Below, one piece after another: positions 22,901-30,189 of a stretch of DNA of 64,000 nt (position 1 is the first letter of the stretch; every line of letters starts with the position of its first letter). Below the pieces are notes generated by a model. That model was given only the letters and a program-made list of their open reading frames with translations, made no database searches and had not been told where the DNA came from. Location: positions 468,684 through 532,683 of the forward strand of contig JAJVDF010000365.1 of assembly GCA_022410635.1 (NCBI GenBank). Reading direction: 5' to 3'. Source of the stretch: Tretioscincus oriximinensis. Lineage: Eukaryota; Chordata; Lepidosauria; Squamata; Gymnophthalmidae. Made by a program: the position numbers and the translations under genes.

Positions 22901-25889
22901 CCTAGAGATGTCCCCCATCGTCAAGAATCCATTTATGTCTCCACTTCTAGCCCCAGATGCAATGTTAAAGGGACTCCCGCCAATCCATATAGTGGTGAGT
23001 GAACCTCTGGTGGCTCCAGCATTGGGGCGGTTCCATTATCATTTTAAGATATATGCGATGGGGACAGAAGATGGGAAGAACACATTTTAGATCTGAGATC
23101 TATCTCTCCTTGGAAGCATTGTAAATTGTTTTTAACTGTCCTATTTTAAACTGGGTTTTATGGTTTTTTTGTTGTGATCCACCCTGAGACCTTTGAGTAC
23201 AGGGCAGAATATCAACATAAGTAAATTATTTACTTACTAATGGAATTAGCCCGTTGTGCTATGATAATGCAACGGGCTTTAGCCCTTCCTCCCCCTTGCC
23301 TCCACCTACTCCCTCCCTCGTTGCTTCTTTGTTTTGTTTCTTCTTTCTTTGTGTTTTCTTTTCCTGCCTTCTTCCTTCTTCATTTTTTCTTTTTATCTTC
23401 CTTCCCATCCATCCTCCACCATTCCTTCCTTTGTTCTTCCTTTCCTTCTTTCCTTCCTCTCCTAGTCCTGGTCCCAGTACTGAACCCTGGGATATGCCAC
23501 TACTCACCCAGAGAATTGTCCATTTATTACTGCCCTGTCATTGGACATTATACCTCCATTTGTTATTGTTATCTCTGATGGTTGGGATTATCTTTTTTTC
23601 AATTTGGCCTTAGCCATATACTTGTTCTTAGACCATTTTGAACTCTTCTTCTATTTCGTTTGAAAATCAGTTCTGTCCAGAAGTACCACATTTAATCCCT
23701 GGACTAAATTCCAACTCGCTCAGAGAACTTATTTCAAAATTTCCTGATAATCTGGTGTACCAGTTTAATGCATCTTATTCACACCTTTACATTGTCATAT
23801 TGTCAGCTTCTGACATAACAAGATTTTATGTTCACATGACACATTCTCTTGGCAACCAATTTGTTTGCTGGTTATCAGAAAGAAATCCAGTAATCCCTCC
23901 TCTAAAATGCTTTGGATAGTTTACTGTCAATAGCAGATTCCCTTTGCCCTTTTATTGTCGCAATTTCTTGCCAAAGCTTATCCACATATTTTGCAATAAC
24001 TATATAGCAGTTTAACATTTGTTTTTCCCAACAAACCGATAATTGGCTCTAAAATCCAAAATATTTCATTTTGGCAACAAGAATGATCAAGGGGATGGAG
24101 CACCTCCCTTATGAAATCAGGATGCAACATCTGGGCCTCTTCAGCTACAAAAGACAGCATTTCAGAGGTGATCTGATTGTATAAAATCATTCATGGGCTG
24201 GATAAGGTGAATAGAGACTTTTTTCCTCTTATCACACAACACTAGGACTAGAGGACACTTTTTGAAACTGATGGACAGAAGAGCGAGGACAGAAAGGAAA
24301 GTATTTTTTTACCCAGAGGGTCATTGGTTTGTGGAACTTACTTCCAGAAGAGGTGGTGGTAGCTAGCAGACTGGGTAGTTTTAAGACAGGATTAGACAAG
24401 TTCATGGACACCAAGGGTATAAATAGCTACTAGGATAGATGGCTTGATGCTGCCTCCGGGATGGAGGAACAGGCAGGAGTCCTGAGCTACCATTTACAGG
24501 GAGTTGAGAACCTGTGAGGGTTTTACCTTCTTCTCCTTCAGGCTGCCCAGGTGCAATTGGTGGGACACTGTGTGACTGTCAATACTCAGCACTGTATCTC
24601 CAAAAAATTGGATATATAAGTACATATGTCGCTCCATAATGTGACTAAACATAAATACTTGTATATAACAAGTGTGCAGACCAATCCATCATGTATCAAA
24701 CATACATACATCTTTAGTAACCTCTGACAAATGCATATTGAATTAAAATAGTCCAACTGCTATGAGTCTGTATCATATAGACAGTCCAGAGTAAAGGCTA
24801 TCTGCATCATCGGTCAGCTCACAGAGATATAGAATCAAATACCATATAAGAGTTCATATCTGCAGTCTAGGAATGGAGGTAAGCATATCATATACTGGTA
24901 GATGGATGTAGACGATTAAAAGATGTAGTAGCAACCAAACTAGGTGGACCAGATGTATTCCTAGCTGTTATTATTTAGGAGGTTTTCGATATCATCTTCT
25001 TCAACGGCTAATATCTGCTGGAACATGGATATGTTACAACATCTATATCCATGTTCCTCCAGTGGCTCCAGCTGACCTGCATTGCCTCCAGAGCTAGGAA
25101 CTAGGATGTTGTATGCTTAGTCACATTATGGAGTGACATATGTAGTTATATGTCCAATTTTTTGGAGATACAGTGCTGAGTATTGATAGTCTTTAATCTG
25201 TGTCTCCAAAGTTTCACTGTTGGGCCACTGTGTGAGACAGAATGCTGAAATAGATGGACTGTGGCCCCATTCAGCAGGGCTCCTCTCATGTTCTTATATA
25301 ACAATCTGGTGAGGCAAATCCAACACAAATTTGCAAGTGGATCATTGACCCTATCTGGATGCAGTCTCAAGCCTCTCTCTTCCTGTGCTTGTGTTCGTTT
25401 CAGGCCTGTGCCCTTGACCCTATGTTGGATGACTCTGTGATGTTTGCCCGGCGACTGCGGACCATGGGGCAGCACGTGACCCTGCGAGTGGTTCAAGACC
25501 TTCCACATGGCTTTCTAAGTCTGTCCCAGCTGTGTCGTGAAACCCGAGCGGCTTCCACTCTCTGCACTGAGATAATCCGGGATGTCTTTGAACCACCAGA
25601 GCCTCAACAGTCATCCAACTCCTTTTCCCGTAAACATCGCAAGCTGGAGCGGACCTTCCACACCGGGTCTGCTGACAGCCAGGTTTCCAACCATCTGCCC
25701 ACCCAGCCTAGTGTTGAGCAGGAGAGGGTTATGTCTTACACTGAGAACAAAGCCGAGTCCAGCTCTCAGGAATACAAGGACAGCACCGATGCCCCAAGCG
25801 ACCAGCAAAATGGGTCTAGAGAAACATCCACGCCAAGTTTGGAGTCCAGTTCTTCCGGTAGCACGGCTGATAGGGGGGTGGGTGCCTGA
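6156..25889 (+). CDS. LIPE: Hormone-sensitive lipase (LIPE), nine coding exons
   Basis: Cytosolic and lipid-droplet lipase that hydrolyses diacylglycerol, cholesteryl and retinyl esters in fat mobilisation. Coding exons are 6156-6668, 10201-10291, 11993-12138, 12791-12976, 16170-16464, 17873-18100, 19596-19766, 22600-22994 and 25404-25889. All have GT-AG borders and compatible phases, giving 2511 nt or 836 residues. Residues 1 to about 310 match the HSL N-terminal domain. The alpha/beta-hydrolase part has the HGGG oxyanion motif (349-352), GDSAGG with nucleophile Ser423, Asp680 in DPMLDD and His710 in LPHGF. A regulatory insert (about 490-650) lies between them and carries the PKA-type site RKSIS (Ser549, Ser551) and RRS (Ser636). 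The ATG at 6156 gives MDSRP, like the short (adipocyte) mammalian form; no testis-type N-terminal exon was seen. The C-terminal tail is about 75 residues longer than in human. Identification rests on close full-length resemblance to mammalian HSL. Confidence 0.97.
6935..7592 (+). repeat. CR1-like LINE 3' end, present twice around a single N
   Basis: A 320-base unit at 6935-7254 is repeated at 7256-7575, with one N at 7255. It contains the usual CACCCAGAGGGTCAT, GGACACCAAGGGTATAAA and ACTGCCCAGGTGCA blocks. Only the second copy runs on into the CTTATATTCTTATG tail. It lies in LIPE intron 1. Confidence 0.9.
7731..7968 (+). repeat. tRNA-derived SINE, family A
   Basis: It has TCTAGTCTAATGGTTAGA at the head, then CTCTCAGCTCCACCTATTTC, and ends GAAAAGCGCAGTATAAAACC. 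It lies in LIPE intron 1. Confidence 0.75.
8000..8984. other. LIPE intron 1 sequence, no gene recognised
   Basis: Mostly unannotated. A short diverged CR1-like fragment with GCCCATCTAGTCCATCGTCC lies near 8590-8770. I see no exon or structured RNA. Confidence 0.5.
8985..9335 (+). repeat. Interspersed repeat family C (unclassified), copy 1
   Basis: It shares TGCAGGCTGGGAGCTGTAGT, GAAGCTGCTGGG and the tail GAAAAGCAGGCAGAAAA, AACAAAAATTCTGCC and TTTGTTATTGTTT with copies near 29830, 52850 and 56380. I cannot assign it to a named family. Confidence 0.6.
9695..9855. repeat. Palindromic (snap-back) MITE-like element
   Basis: Arms 9708-9732 and 9743-9767 are 25-base inverted repeats with one mismatch around a short loop. 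A second perfect 14-base hairpin (GCTCTGGGATTGGT) lies at 9813-9826 and 9837-9850. The AATAAAGCACTGCCTGGACT core is shared with the element at 29111-29217. Confidence 0.6.
10201..10291 (+). CDS. LIPE: LIPE coding exon 2 (residues 172-202)
   Basis: A 91-nt exon between ...TTCATAG and GTAAGTC. It reads [18 protein letters not shown], matching mammalian HSL, and ends one base into a Gly codon completed by exon 3. Confidence 0.95.
10395..10740 (+). repeat. L2-like LINE 3' end with (GAAT)n-type tail
   Basis: GGCCTTCTTGGTGGTTGCAC, GAAGATGCAGCTCTTTAACC and the terminal GCCCTGAGTCCTTCAAGTAT are typical of an L2-like 3' region. It ends in GTGAATGAATGAATGAATAC. Confidence 0.6.
10890..10925. repeat. 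(GT)n microsatellite
   Basis: About 17 near-perfect GT units in LIPE intron 2. Confidence 0.95.
11255..11590 (-). repeat. LINE-derived repeat with purine-rich tract, reverse orientation
   Basis: Contains a GGAAGGAAAGGAA-rich tract between AGTTCTCTGAGTGAAGAGAT and GGGGCTAAAGCCCATTGCAT. It is the inverted counterpart of 23225-23560. Confidence 0.6.
11993..12138 (+). CDS. LIPE: LIPE coding exon 3 (residues 202-250)
   Basis: A 146-nt exon between TTGGTGCAG and GTGAGT. It reads through [18 protein letters not shown], one of the most conserved blocks of the N-terminal domain, and ends in phase 0. Confidence 0.96.
12139..12790 (+). other. LIPE intron 3
   Basis: A 652-base intron with GT-AG ends. 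No repeat or additional exon was recognised. Confidence 0.8.
12791..12976 (+). CDS. LIPE: LIPE coding exon 4 (residues 251-312)
   Basis: A 186-nt exon between TTCTTTCCAG and GTAAGA, phase 0 at both ends. It contains [19 protein letters not shown], matching the HSL segment that precedes the catalytic domain. Confidence 0.96.
12977..14150 (+). other. LIPE intron 4, first part
   Basis: A-T rich. It contains an (ATTT)n run near 13368-13384 leading into a reverse SINE or L2 tail (TTATATCCTGCCCGTCACC) to about 13500. Nothing else is recognised. Confidence 0.5.
14160..15010 (+). repeat. L2-like LINE 3' end, interrupted by a SINE
   Basis: Runs from CATCAGGTCGCCAGTTGC through GTAGAACACAGCAGCTAGAC. 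After the SINE it resumes with CACATCGGCCTTGAAAGAGC, CTGCACTGGTTGCC and GAAGATGCATCTCTTTAACC. Confidence 0.75.
14343..14598 (+). repeat. tRNA-derived SINE, family A, inserted in an L2-like element
   Basis: Near full length: CCAGTTTGGTGTAGTGGTTG (A-box region), GGTTTGATTCCCC (B-box-like), AGCCAGCTGGGTGACCTTGG, GCCGCCCTGAGACC and a short A-rich (AAAT)n end. Confidence 0.85.
15010..15717 (+). other. LIPE intron 4, middle part
   Basis: No gene or named repeat was recognised. A LINE-like A/T-rich stretch lies near 15580-15680. Confidence 0.4.
15718..15936. mobile_element. Snap-back MITE-like element, hAT-like ends
   Basis: Its ends are TAGGCTGACCAGA and TCTGGCCAGCCTA. Most of the 219 bases can fold back on themselves: GGGGTGCCTCC against GGAGGCACTCC, and TTCTGAGGAAAA against TTTTTCCTCAGAA. 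It has no coding capacity. A clear 8-base target duplication is not seen. Confidence 0.6.
16170..16464 (+). CDS. LIPE: LIPE coding exon 5, oxyanion-hole exon (residues 313-411)
   Basis: A 295-nt exon between TTGCCTGCAG and GTGAGA. It encodes [12 protein letters not shown] (HGGG at 349-352, the oxyanion hole of this hydrolase family) and the conserved [18 protein letters not shown] block. It ends one base into a codon. Confidence 0.97.
16815..17430 (-). repeat. CR1-like LINE 3' end, reverse orientation
   Basis: Reverse-oriented hallmarks: CTGTTGCTCCACCCTGGAGG, TAGCTACTACTATCTCTTCT and GACCAATGACCCACTGAGTG. It covers the start of LIPE intron 5. Confidence 0.75.
17472..17748. mobile_element. 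Non-autonomous hAT-like element, family D copy 1
   Basis: The left end CAGTGGTGAGATTCAAAT is the inverse of the right end GGCTGAATCTCATCACC. The interior CATCTTAAGTGATGG is shared with the copy at 49428-49613. Confidence 0.55.
17873..18100 (+). CDS. LIPE: LIPE coding exon 6, nucleophile exon (residues 411-487)
   Basis: A 228-nt exon between TTTTGCCAG and GTGAGG. It encodes [13 protein letters not shown] with catalytic Ser423 in GDSAG, then [10 protein letters not shown] and [18 protein letters not shown]. All match mammalian HSL. Confidence 0.97.
18445..18843. mobile_element. Non-autonomous hAT element, family E copy 1 (LIPE intron 6)
   Basis: A 399-base element with ends TAGGGTTGCCATA and TATGGCAACCCTA. 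It is flanked by TATGCAGC and TCTGCAGC, an 8-base target duplication matching at 7 of 8. The TAGGG start and 8-base duplication are hAT hallmarks. It carries a GTGAGACAGGC palindrome near 18540-18572 and no transposase. Confidence 0.85.
18489..18541. repeat. Alternating purine-pyrimidine tract (Z-DNA prone)
   Basis: An almost unbroken GTGCGTGCACACACGTACGC-type run inside the hAT element. The same place in the 34-kb copy also holds a GTGCGCGCATGCGC-type run. Confidence 0.7.
19596..19766 (+). CDS. LIPE: LIPE coding exon 7 (residues 487-544)
   Basis: A 171-nt exon. The acceptor TTTCAAG has a weak pyrimidine tract and the donor is GTAAGA. The conserved part is [17 protein letters not shown]; the flanking residues are low-complexity and acidic, as in the start of the mammalian regulatory module. 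Confidence 0.92.
19767..21899 (+). other. LIPE intron 7, first part
   Basis: Mostly unclassified. CR1-like pieces lie at about 20330-20500 and 20740-21120 (GCCACAGCCCATTTTGTCC, GGTAGTAGCTAGCAGTCTGG). I see no additional exon. Confidence 0.5.
21900..22350 (-). repeat. L2-like LINE 3' end, reverse orientation
   Basis: Reverse copy with GGTGCATCTTCAAAGGTCCT, GATATTTGGGGCCCAAGTTA and CAGATTGGCAGCCAGTGCAG, the same blocks as at 60890-61300. Confidence 0.65.
22600..22994 (+). CDS. LIPE: LIPE coding exon 8, phospho-regulatory exon (residues 544-675)
   Basis: A 395-nt exon between CGCCTGCAG and GTGAGT. It encodes VRKSISEM, aligned with the mammalian PKA and AMPK serines, then a poorly conserved Ser/Pro-rich stretch. 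QPRRSEQP and [16 protein letters not shown] follow. The second serine of the mammalian RRSS site is Glu here. Confidence 0.95.
23225..23560 (+). repeat. LINE-derived repeat with pyrimidine-rich tract
   Basis: TTAGCCCGTTGTGCTATG and CAACGGGCTTTAGCCC precede a TTCC/TTCT tract and then CAGTACTGAACCCTGGGATA. It is the direct counterpart of the reverse copy at 11255-11590. It lies in LIPE intron 8. Confidence 0.6.
23560..24055. other. LIPE intron 8 sequence, diverged LINE-like
   Basis: Fragments such as GAATTGTCCATTTATTACTG suggest an old LINE that continues from the repeat before it. No reading frame is left. Confidence 0.35.
24060..24573 (+). repeat. CR1-like LINE 3' end, left part
   Basis: AACAAGAATGATCAAGGGG, CACCCAGAGGGTCATTGG, CACCAAGGGTATAAATAGC and CTGCCCAGGTGCAATTGG appear in order. 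The copy is cut at 24573 by the inverted-repeat element and resumes near 25225. Confidence 0.8.
24574..25191. mobile_element. 618-base element with 74-base terminal inverted repeats (unclassified)
   Basis: Bases 24574-24647 are the reverse complement of 25118-25191 with 4 mismatches in 74. The ends read GACTRTCAATACTCAGCACT. An internal hairpin has 13-base perfect arms at 25020-25032 and 25045-25057 (GGAACATGGATAT). It has no coding capacity and interrupts a CR1 3' end. It has the architecture of a non-autonomous cut-and-paste element; I cannot assign a superfamily. Confidence 0.75.
25200..25305 (+). repeat. CR1-like LINE 3' end, right part
   Basis: GGGCCACTGTGTGAGACAG, GATGGACTGTGGCCCCATTC and CTCTCATGTTCTTATATAAC complete the 3' end interrupted at 24573. 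GGGCCACTGTGTGA repeats the last bases before the insertion. Confidence 0.75.
25404..25889 (+). CDS. LIPE: LIPE coding exon 9, Asp/His exon and C-terminal tail (residues 676-836)
   Basis: Begins after TTCGTTTCAG and ends at TGA 25887-25889. It encodes [12 protein letters not shown] (Asp680) and LPHGF (His710), completing the triad. A hydrophilic Ser/Gln/Glu-rich tail of about 100 residues with no recognised domain follows. Confidence 0.95.
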   Translation, partial: ACALDPMLDDSVMFARRLRTMGQHVTLRVVQDLPHGFLSLSQLCRETRAASTLCTEIIRDVFEPPEPQQSSNSFSRKHRKLERTFHTGSADSQVSNHLPTQPSVEQERVMSYTENKAESSSQEYKDSTDAPSDQQNGSRETSTPSLESSSSGSTADRGVGA

Positions 25890-26705
25890 GCCCCCAGATA
25901 TGTCTTGCATTGGACAATGTGGTTTGAAGGTGTGTGGACGTGACTTCCATTTTGCAGTGAAGACCCCTTTTGGGGTGTTTTTATTCCTCTTTGTATTTGA
26001 TCACCTTCCATTCCCACAAATACCAGCAGGGGATTTTGTGTTGTTGCTAAAATCTTTTTGGATTGCCCATTCTTCCTACATGTTTGTATGTGGTTTTAAA
26101 GAAAATAAGGGGGTATTGGGGTTTTTTTTTCAGCGTAGTCCATTTCTCCTTCTGGTCTCCCAATTCATTGCCCACCTTCTCTGGCTTCACAATGATAATG
26201 GGTTCTTTTCTTTCACCCAGGACACTGTGTTCCTTCTCTCCTGTACTTAAAGACTTGGTTGTCTTCCTGCCACTTCTAGGAAAGACCCACATTGAGTGAT
26301 TAGGGTTTGGTATCAAATTGCAAAAACCCATTATTTGATGGCACATTCAGCCACTTACATTTTCTGTCTTCACCAGAATTTGCTGAAACTTGGCATCGTC
26401 TGAAATCACTGCCCGGGTCCATTGTTATATATGGACATCATCAGTATTAATGTTGCTTTTTAAGAACACATCGCTGTCTTCCTGTAATGGTTTCACACAA
26501 ATTCATACTTTTTCTGCCCCTGAAACCTTATTTTTGCCTTTTATTGTTGTTGCTGCTGCTGCTACAAACCAAATAGGAGGGGGGCTGATAGGAGATTTTG
26601 GGTGCTTCCCACCTCCTCAGAAGGGCTGTAATAGTCCCGCTGTCATCCTCTTGGGAACAACAGACAAACCTATTTTTGTAAATAAAAGCTTTCTCAATTT
26701 TGACT
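25890..26705 (+). other. LIPE: LIPE 3' untranslated region
   Basis: Non-coding sequence follows the stop without an interspersed repeat that I recognise, up to an AATAAA at 26681 and T/GT-rich sequence just beyond. The exact cleavage position is inferred. Confidence 0.7.
26681..26686 (+). terminator. LIPE polyadenylation signal
   Basis: A canonical AATAAA about 790 bases after the LIPE stop. It is followed within about 60 bases by a T-rich, GT-containing stretch typical of a downstream element. Confidence 0.65.
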
Positions 26706-26814
26706 GAAGTCACTTTCTGTCCTTGAGGACTACACTTTTTTGTAGGTGTTTAAAAAGAAAAGAAAAACATTACTTCAGTGAACAAGGTGACAAAATGCAT
26801 TAGCTCAACTGCTA

Positions 26815-27260
26815 ATGGGAATCTCTGGCCAGACACACATCACACTAGTCCTTAAGGATCTGTACTGGTTACCTATTCACTACCAAGCCCAATTCAAGGT
26901 GTTGATATTAGCATACAAAGCCCTGAATGGCTTGGGCCCTTCCTGTCTGAAGGAGCACCTTCTCCCGTATAAACCCGCCCAGGCACAAAGATCCCGAGAA
27001 GCTGGCCTTTTGGTTGTTCGTTCCCTTGTAGAGATGCAAGAGGTAGAAGCACTGGAAGGACCTTCTCTGTGGTGGCTCCCACACTCTTGGACAGTCTCTT
27101 TCTAGAGGCCAGCCAGGCACCTACACTGTATAGCTTTCAGTGCCTGGTAAAAAACGTGCCTCTTTACTCAGGCTTTTGACTCCTAGCTCCCCTCAGGGAG
27201 GGTATGGATCGTTTAAAGATTTTTACTAATGTGTTTTTTGTTTCTAATTTTCTGTTACCC
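26815..27260 (+). repeat. L2-like LINE 3' end
   Basis: CTAGTCCTTAAGGATCTGTA, GAATGGCTTGGGCCCTTCC and GGAGCACCTTCTCCCGTAT are typical of the L2-like 3' region. It lies just past the LIPE 3' end. Confidence 0.7.
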
Positions 27261-28140
27261 GATATAGGGGTATAAATTCCTAAATAATGCGAAGGGGATG
27301 CCCTGCTATGCTCAGGGCCATATCTGGAACAGACAAGAGCAGGGCTGTGATCAAAAAGACTGAGGGTCAAAACCATGCACAAAGCATAATAACAAGGCCA
27401 AGGTTAGCAACCAGTCTTTTCAGGCAACAACAGTATTTCTCCTTTTCCGTTTCTCTTCATTTTATCCGAAGTGCCTGTGCTAACTTCTTGCCTCTTCCTA
27501 TTCAGCAGCAGTGTTAAATATTTGATGGTAGGCATACTTGTTGCCCTAAATAAGCTGCTGTTTTTCCAATGGCAAATAACCCCACTGTCTTCCGGAATAT
27601 GTTAACAGTAAACAGAATAAAAACTAGCATGGCAAAGCCAGAGTGATGCTCAACAAGTAGAATCCAAATTTTGTATTTATTTTTATTTACTAGATTTACA
27701 TTGGGCGTTCATTTAAAGGTCCCAAAATGGGTCACAGTAGAAAGTAAAATATATTTTAAAACATAAATCATCCAGTGTCTGCTCCTCACTTCTCACGTTC
27801 AGGATGTAGGAAACAAAAGCCCAGGTGAACAGAGTAGTTTTAATTTTTATCTCCATTGAATGTATCTCTTTTGAGGTCATATTCCAAAACCCAGAAGCCA
27901 CCACAGAGAAGTCCCCCTTGCATGACACAGCCCCTTACAACTCAGAGAGTAGTAAAATTATGGGAAGGCCTTTATTTTGTGATCTTTAGTGCACTATATG
28001 GGAAAAGGTACCTTCAGATGCTTGGAGTCCAAGCCATTTAGGGTTTTAGATTTTTTGATTTTTTTCCTAGTTTACGTGGTAATGCTGGGAGTTTTCTGAC
28101 AGGAAATCTTGCCCCAGCAGCCCAAAAACCTTGGGCATTT
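27260..28140. other. Intergenic, no gene recognised
   Basis: Between LIPE and the CpG-rich segment. A reverse LINE-like stretch with ATTCCAAAACCCAGAAGCC lies near 27830-28060; otherwise nothing is seen. Confidence 0.45.
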
Positions 28141-28149
28141 GTAGTTCTC

Positions 28150-28245
28150 CCCAGGTGCAATTGGTGGCCTTTTGTGTGATACAGAGTGCTAGACTAGATG
28201 GGCTCTGGCTCGATTCAACACGACTCCTCTTATGTTCTTATGCGT
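28150..28245 (+). repeat. CR1-like LINE tail fragment
   Basis: CAGGTGCAATTGGTGGCC, GATACAGAGTGCTAGACTAG and CTCCTCTTATGTTCTTATG. Confidence 0.7.
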
Positions 28246-28249
28246 GAGG

Positions 28250-29105
28250 GTTTTGTGATGTCCCTCTGGGCACCATTCCTGGAAGTAGAGACCGAGGCGA
28301 TGCCACTCCCAGACCTGGCACACGCCCCACACATCGTTTCATGAGAATCCGTGCTTCATACGAGAGTGGATAGTCTTTCAAAATGTACAGGATTCACCAC
28401 AATTCCCACCAATGGGTAGGCCCTATACCAACCAGATTCAACAAATTGTCATGGGCAGCGTTGATCCTACTTGTATCAAATCCAGGATTAAAATGGTATG
28501 TAGTGTGTTGAATCATGGGTTTGGAGGCTGCAGCTTGCAATTCTTTCCTCTGTCAAGTGTCAAGGTAGATTATAAGTCGTTGAGCACTTATTTTATTTCA
28601 CTGCTTCCTCTCTCTTTTTATGTTTTCTGTTTGGTTCCTGGACTTAAGGCAAAAGTGATTCCATAAACAAATTGTGTTTTGCATTAGAAGAACCTAAGAG
28701 GAATGTAAGAACCTAAAGAGAAGTTCTTCTGGATCAGACTACAATCCATTTAGTTCAGCATAAGGTTGCCATAAATAAAGACAAGAGGGCTTTCATGTGT
28801 CTAGTCAAACAGACAACATCAGGCATAGGTTTTACCTGCTAATGTTTGCTCTGTTATATACCGTATCCATTAAAGCTGCATTGGTCTGTCTTAAGAGGAT
28901 CCTGTTTACACGACAGTAGAGGAATATTCACCAGGTACAGCTTATAATGCCTGCAGCATCTGGTGGGAATAAAAATCACTTTTCCGTACCTATTAAAATG
29001 GTAAAATTCCTGTCCTGTTTTTTTGTGACAACTCAAGCCACAGCCCCTCTATTCCACCATGTCTTATACAATGGCCTCTTGTTTCTGAGCCTCTCAAGAT
29101 TAAGG
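28250..29105. other. Intergenic, no gene recognised
   Basis: Non-repetitive as far as I can see, apart from a short CR1-like phrase near 28720. No exon or regulatory structure is supported. Confidence 0.4.
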
Positions 29106-29110
29106 CTGCC

Positions 29111-29217
29111 TCCACACATCACTTATTTATTCCACTATAGTTGGATATTCCAAAATAAAGCATTGTGTGGACTGGTTTACTGTGGAATATCCAGTTATAG
29201 TGGAATAAATGTGTGGA
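29111..29217. repeat. Palindromic MITE-like element, same family as 9695-9855
   Basis: TCCACACAT and ATTCCACTATAGTTGGATAT on the left pair with GGAATATCCAGTTATAGTGG and AATGTGTGGA on the right. The loop contains AATAAAGCATTGTGTGGACT, homologous to the centre of the 9.7-kb element. Confidence 0.65.
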
Positions 29218-29229
29218 TACAGTCAAAGA

Positions 29230-29825
29230 CAAAGCCTTCACTTGCATTCCGTTTCCTACAGTGGTCATTAGGGGCATCTTGCCTGTCTTTCAACCTGAAA
29301 CCAGTAACTAGATTCCATTCTAATAGCCATTGGTATGCCTGGCCTCCAGGTGCAAGGATATAATAGAGGACAGAAGAAAGGTAGTGGAAGGCCCCTTTTA
29401 TGCTGGCTTGTGAGCTTCCCAGGAACTAGGTTTAAGAGAAGGAAAAGGTCTCTGGCTGCACTCATCTACACTACTCAATATCACTGAAATCTATCACATT
29501 TTGAGCAAAAAGAACTAATTTAATGGCAAATCTGTATAGCAGCAGCATGTCAGTTTTCAGTGACTAGACTAACCCAGCAAATGAAAAGCGGTTTTCTGCT
29601 ATTCTGTTGCCCTGCTTTGTAACTGTAAACTATGGTTTTAACTTACTTTTTAAACTGCTGGTCACAATTACCTGTTTCATGAACGTGTTTTAAAACAAAA
29701 ATGATAACATGGATATTGCATTCAGTGGTCTCTTCTACCATGGAAACCATCAGGCTGAGATGGAATGAACTGGCAAAAATGGCAAGATAATCCTCATACT
29801 AAGAAAATGTTATAAATAGCAAGCT
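29230..29825. other. Intergenic, no gene recognised
   Basis: Nothing beyond unclassified sequence. Confidence 0.4.
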
Positions 29826-29829
29826 CATC

Positions 29830-29965
29830 CACCAGCTGTGGGGAAAAAACATAGAAAAGCAGGCAGTAGTACAACTTGAAACCATAAAACAGGAAAAAAA
29901 ATTCTGTCAGGAAGTATAGAAATAGGAAGCTGGCAGTTTGTTATTGTTTGCATCTGGCAACCCTA
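29830..29965 (+). repeat. Interspersed repeat family C, copy 2 (tail only)
   Basis: AGAAAAGCAGGCAGTAGTAC, AAAATTCTGTCAGGAAGTAT and GGAAGCTGGCAGTTTGTTA match the tail of the 8985 copy. Confidence 0.6.
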
Positions 29966-30189
29966 TACTTTTAAAAGAGTGGAAATATAAGATTGACATT
30001 GAATGACATGGGATGAGGAATTTAGATACACAGTTGTATTCTGCTGGAGGGGACCTAGGAACGGATGCTTCAACCAAGACTTTTGTAGACTCAAGACTGA
30101 GATTCATCTGGATAGTAGTGTGTGAGAATAAATAAGTGGCTTTCTGAACCATGGGGGGGTGTGTGTGTTAGGAATGGAGAACTCTTTCT

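Noticed and set aside
23254..23613. Ser/Phe/Pro-rich 119-codon frame
   Set aside because: Translation of a TTCC/TTCT tract; composition only.
25582..26250. 222-codon plus-strand frame overlapping LIPE exon 9
   Set aside because: Out of frame with the HSL C-terminus and running into the 3' UTR; no conserved content.
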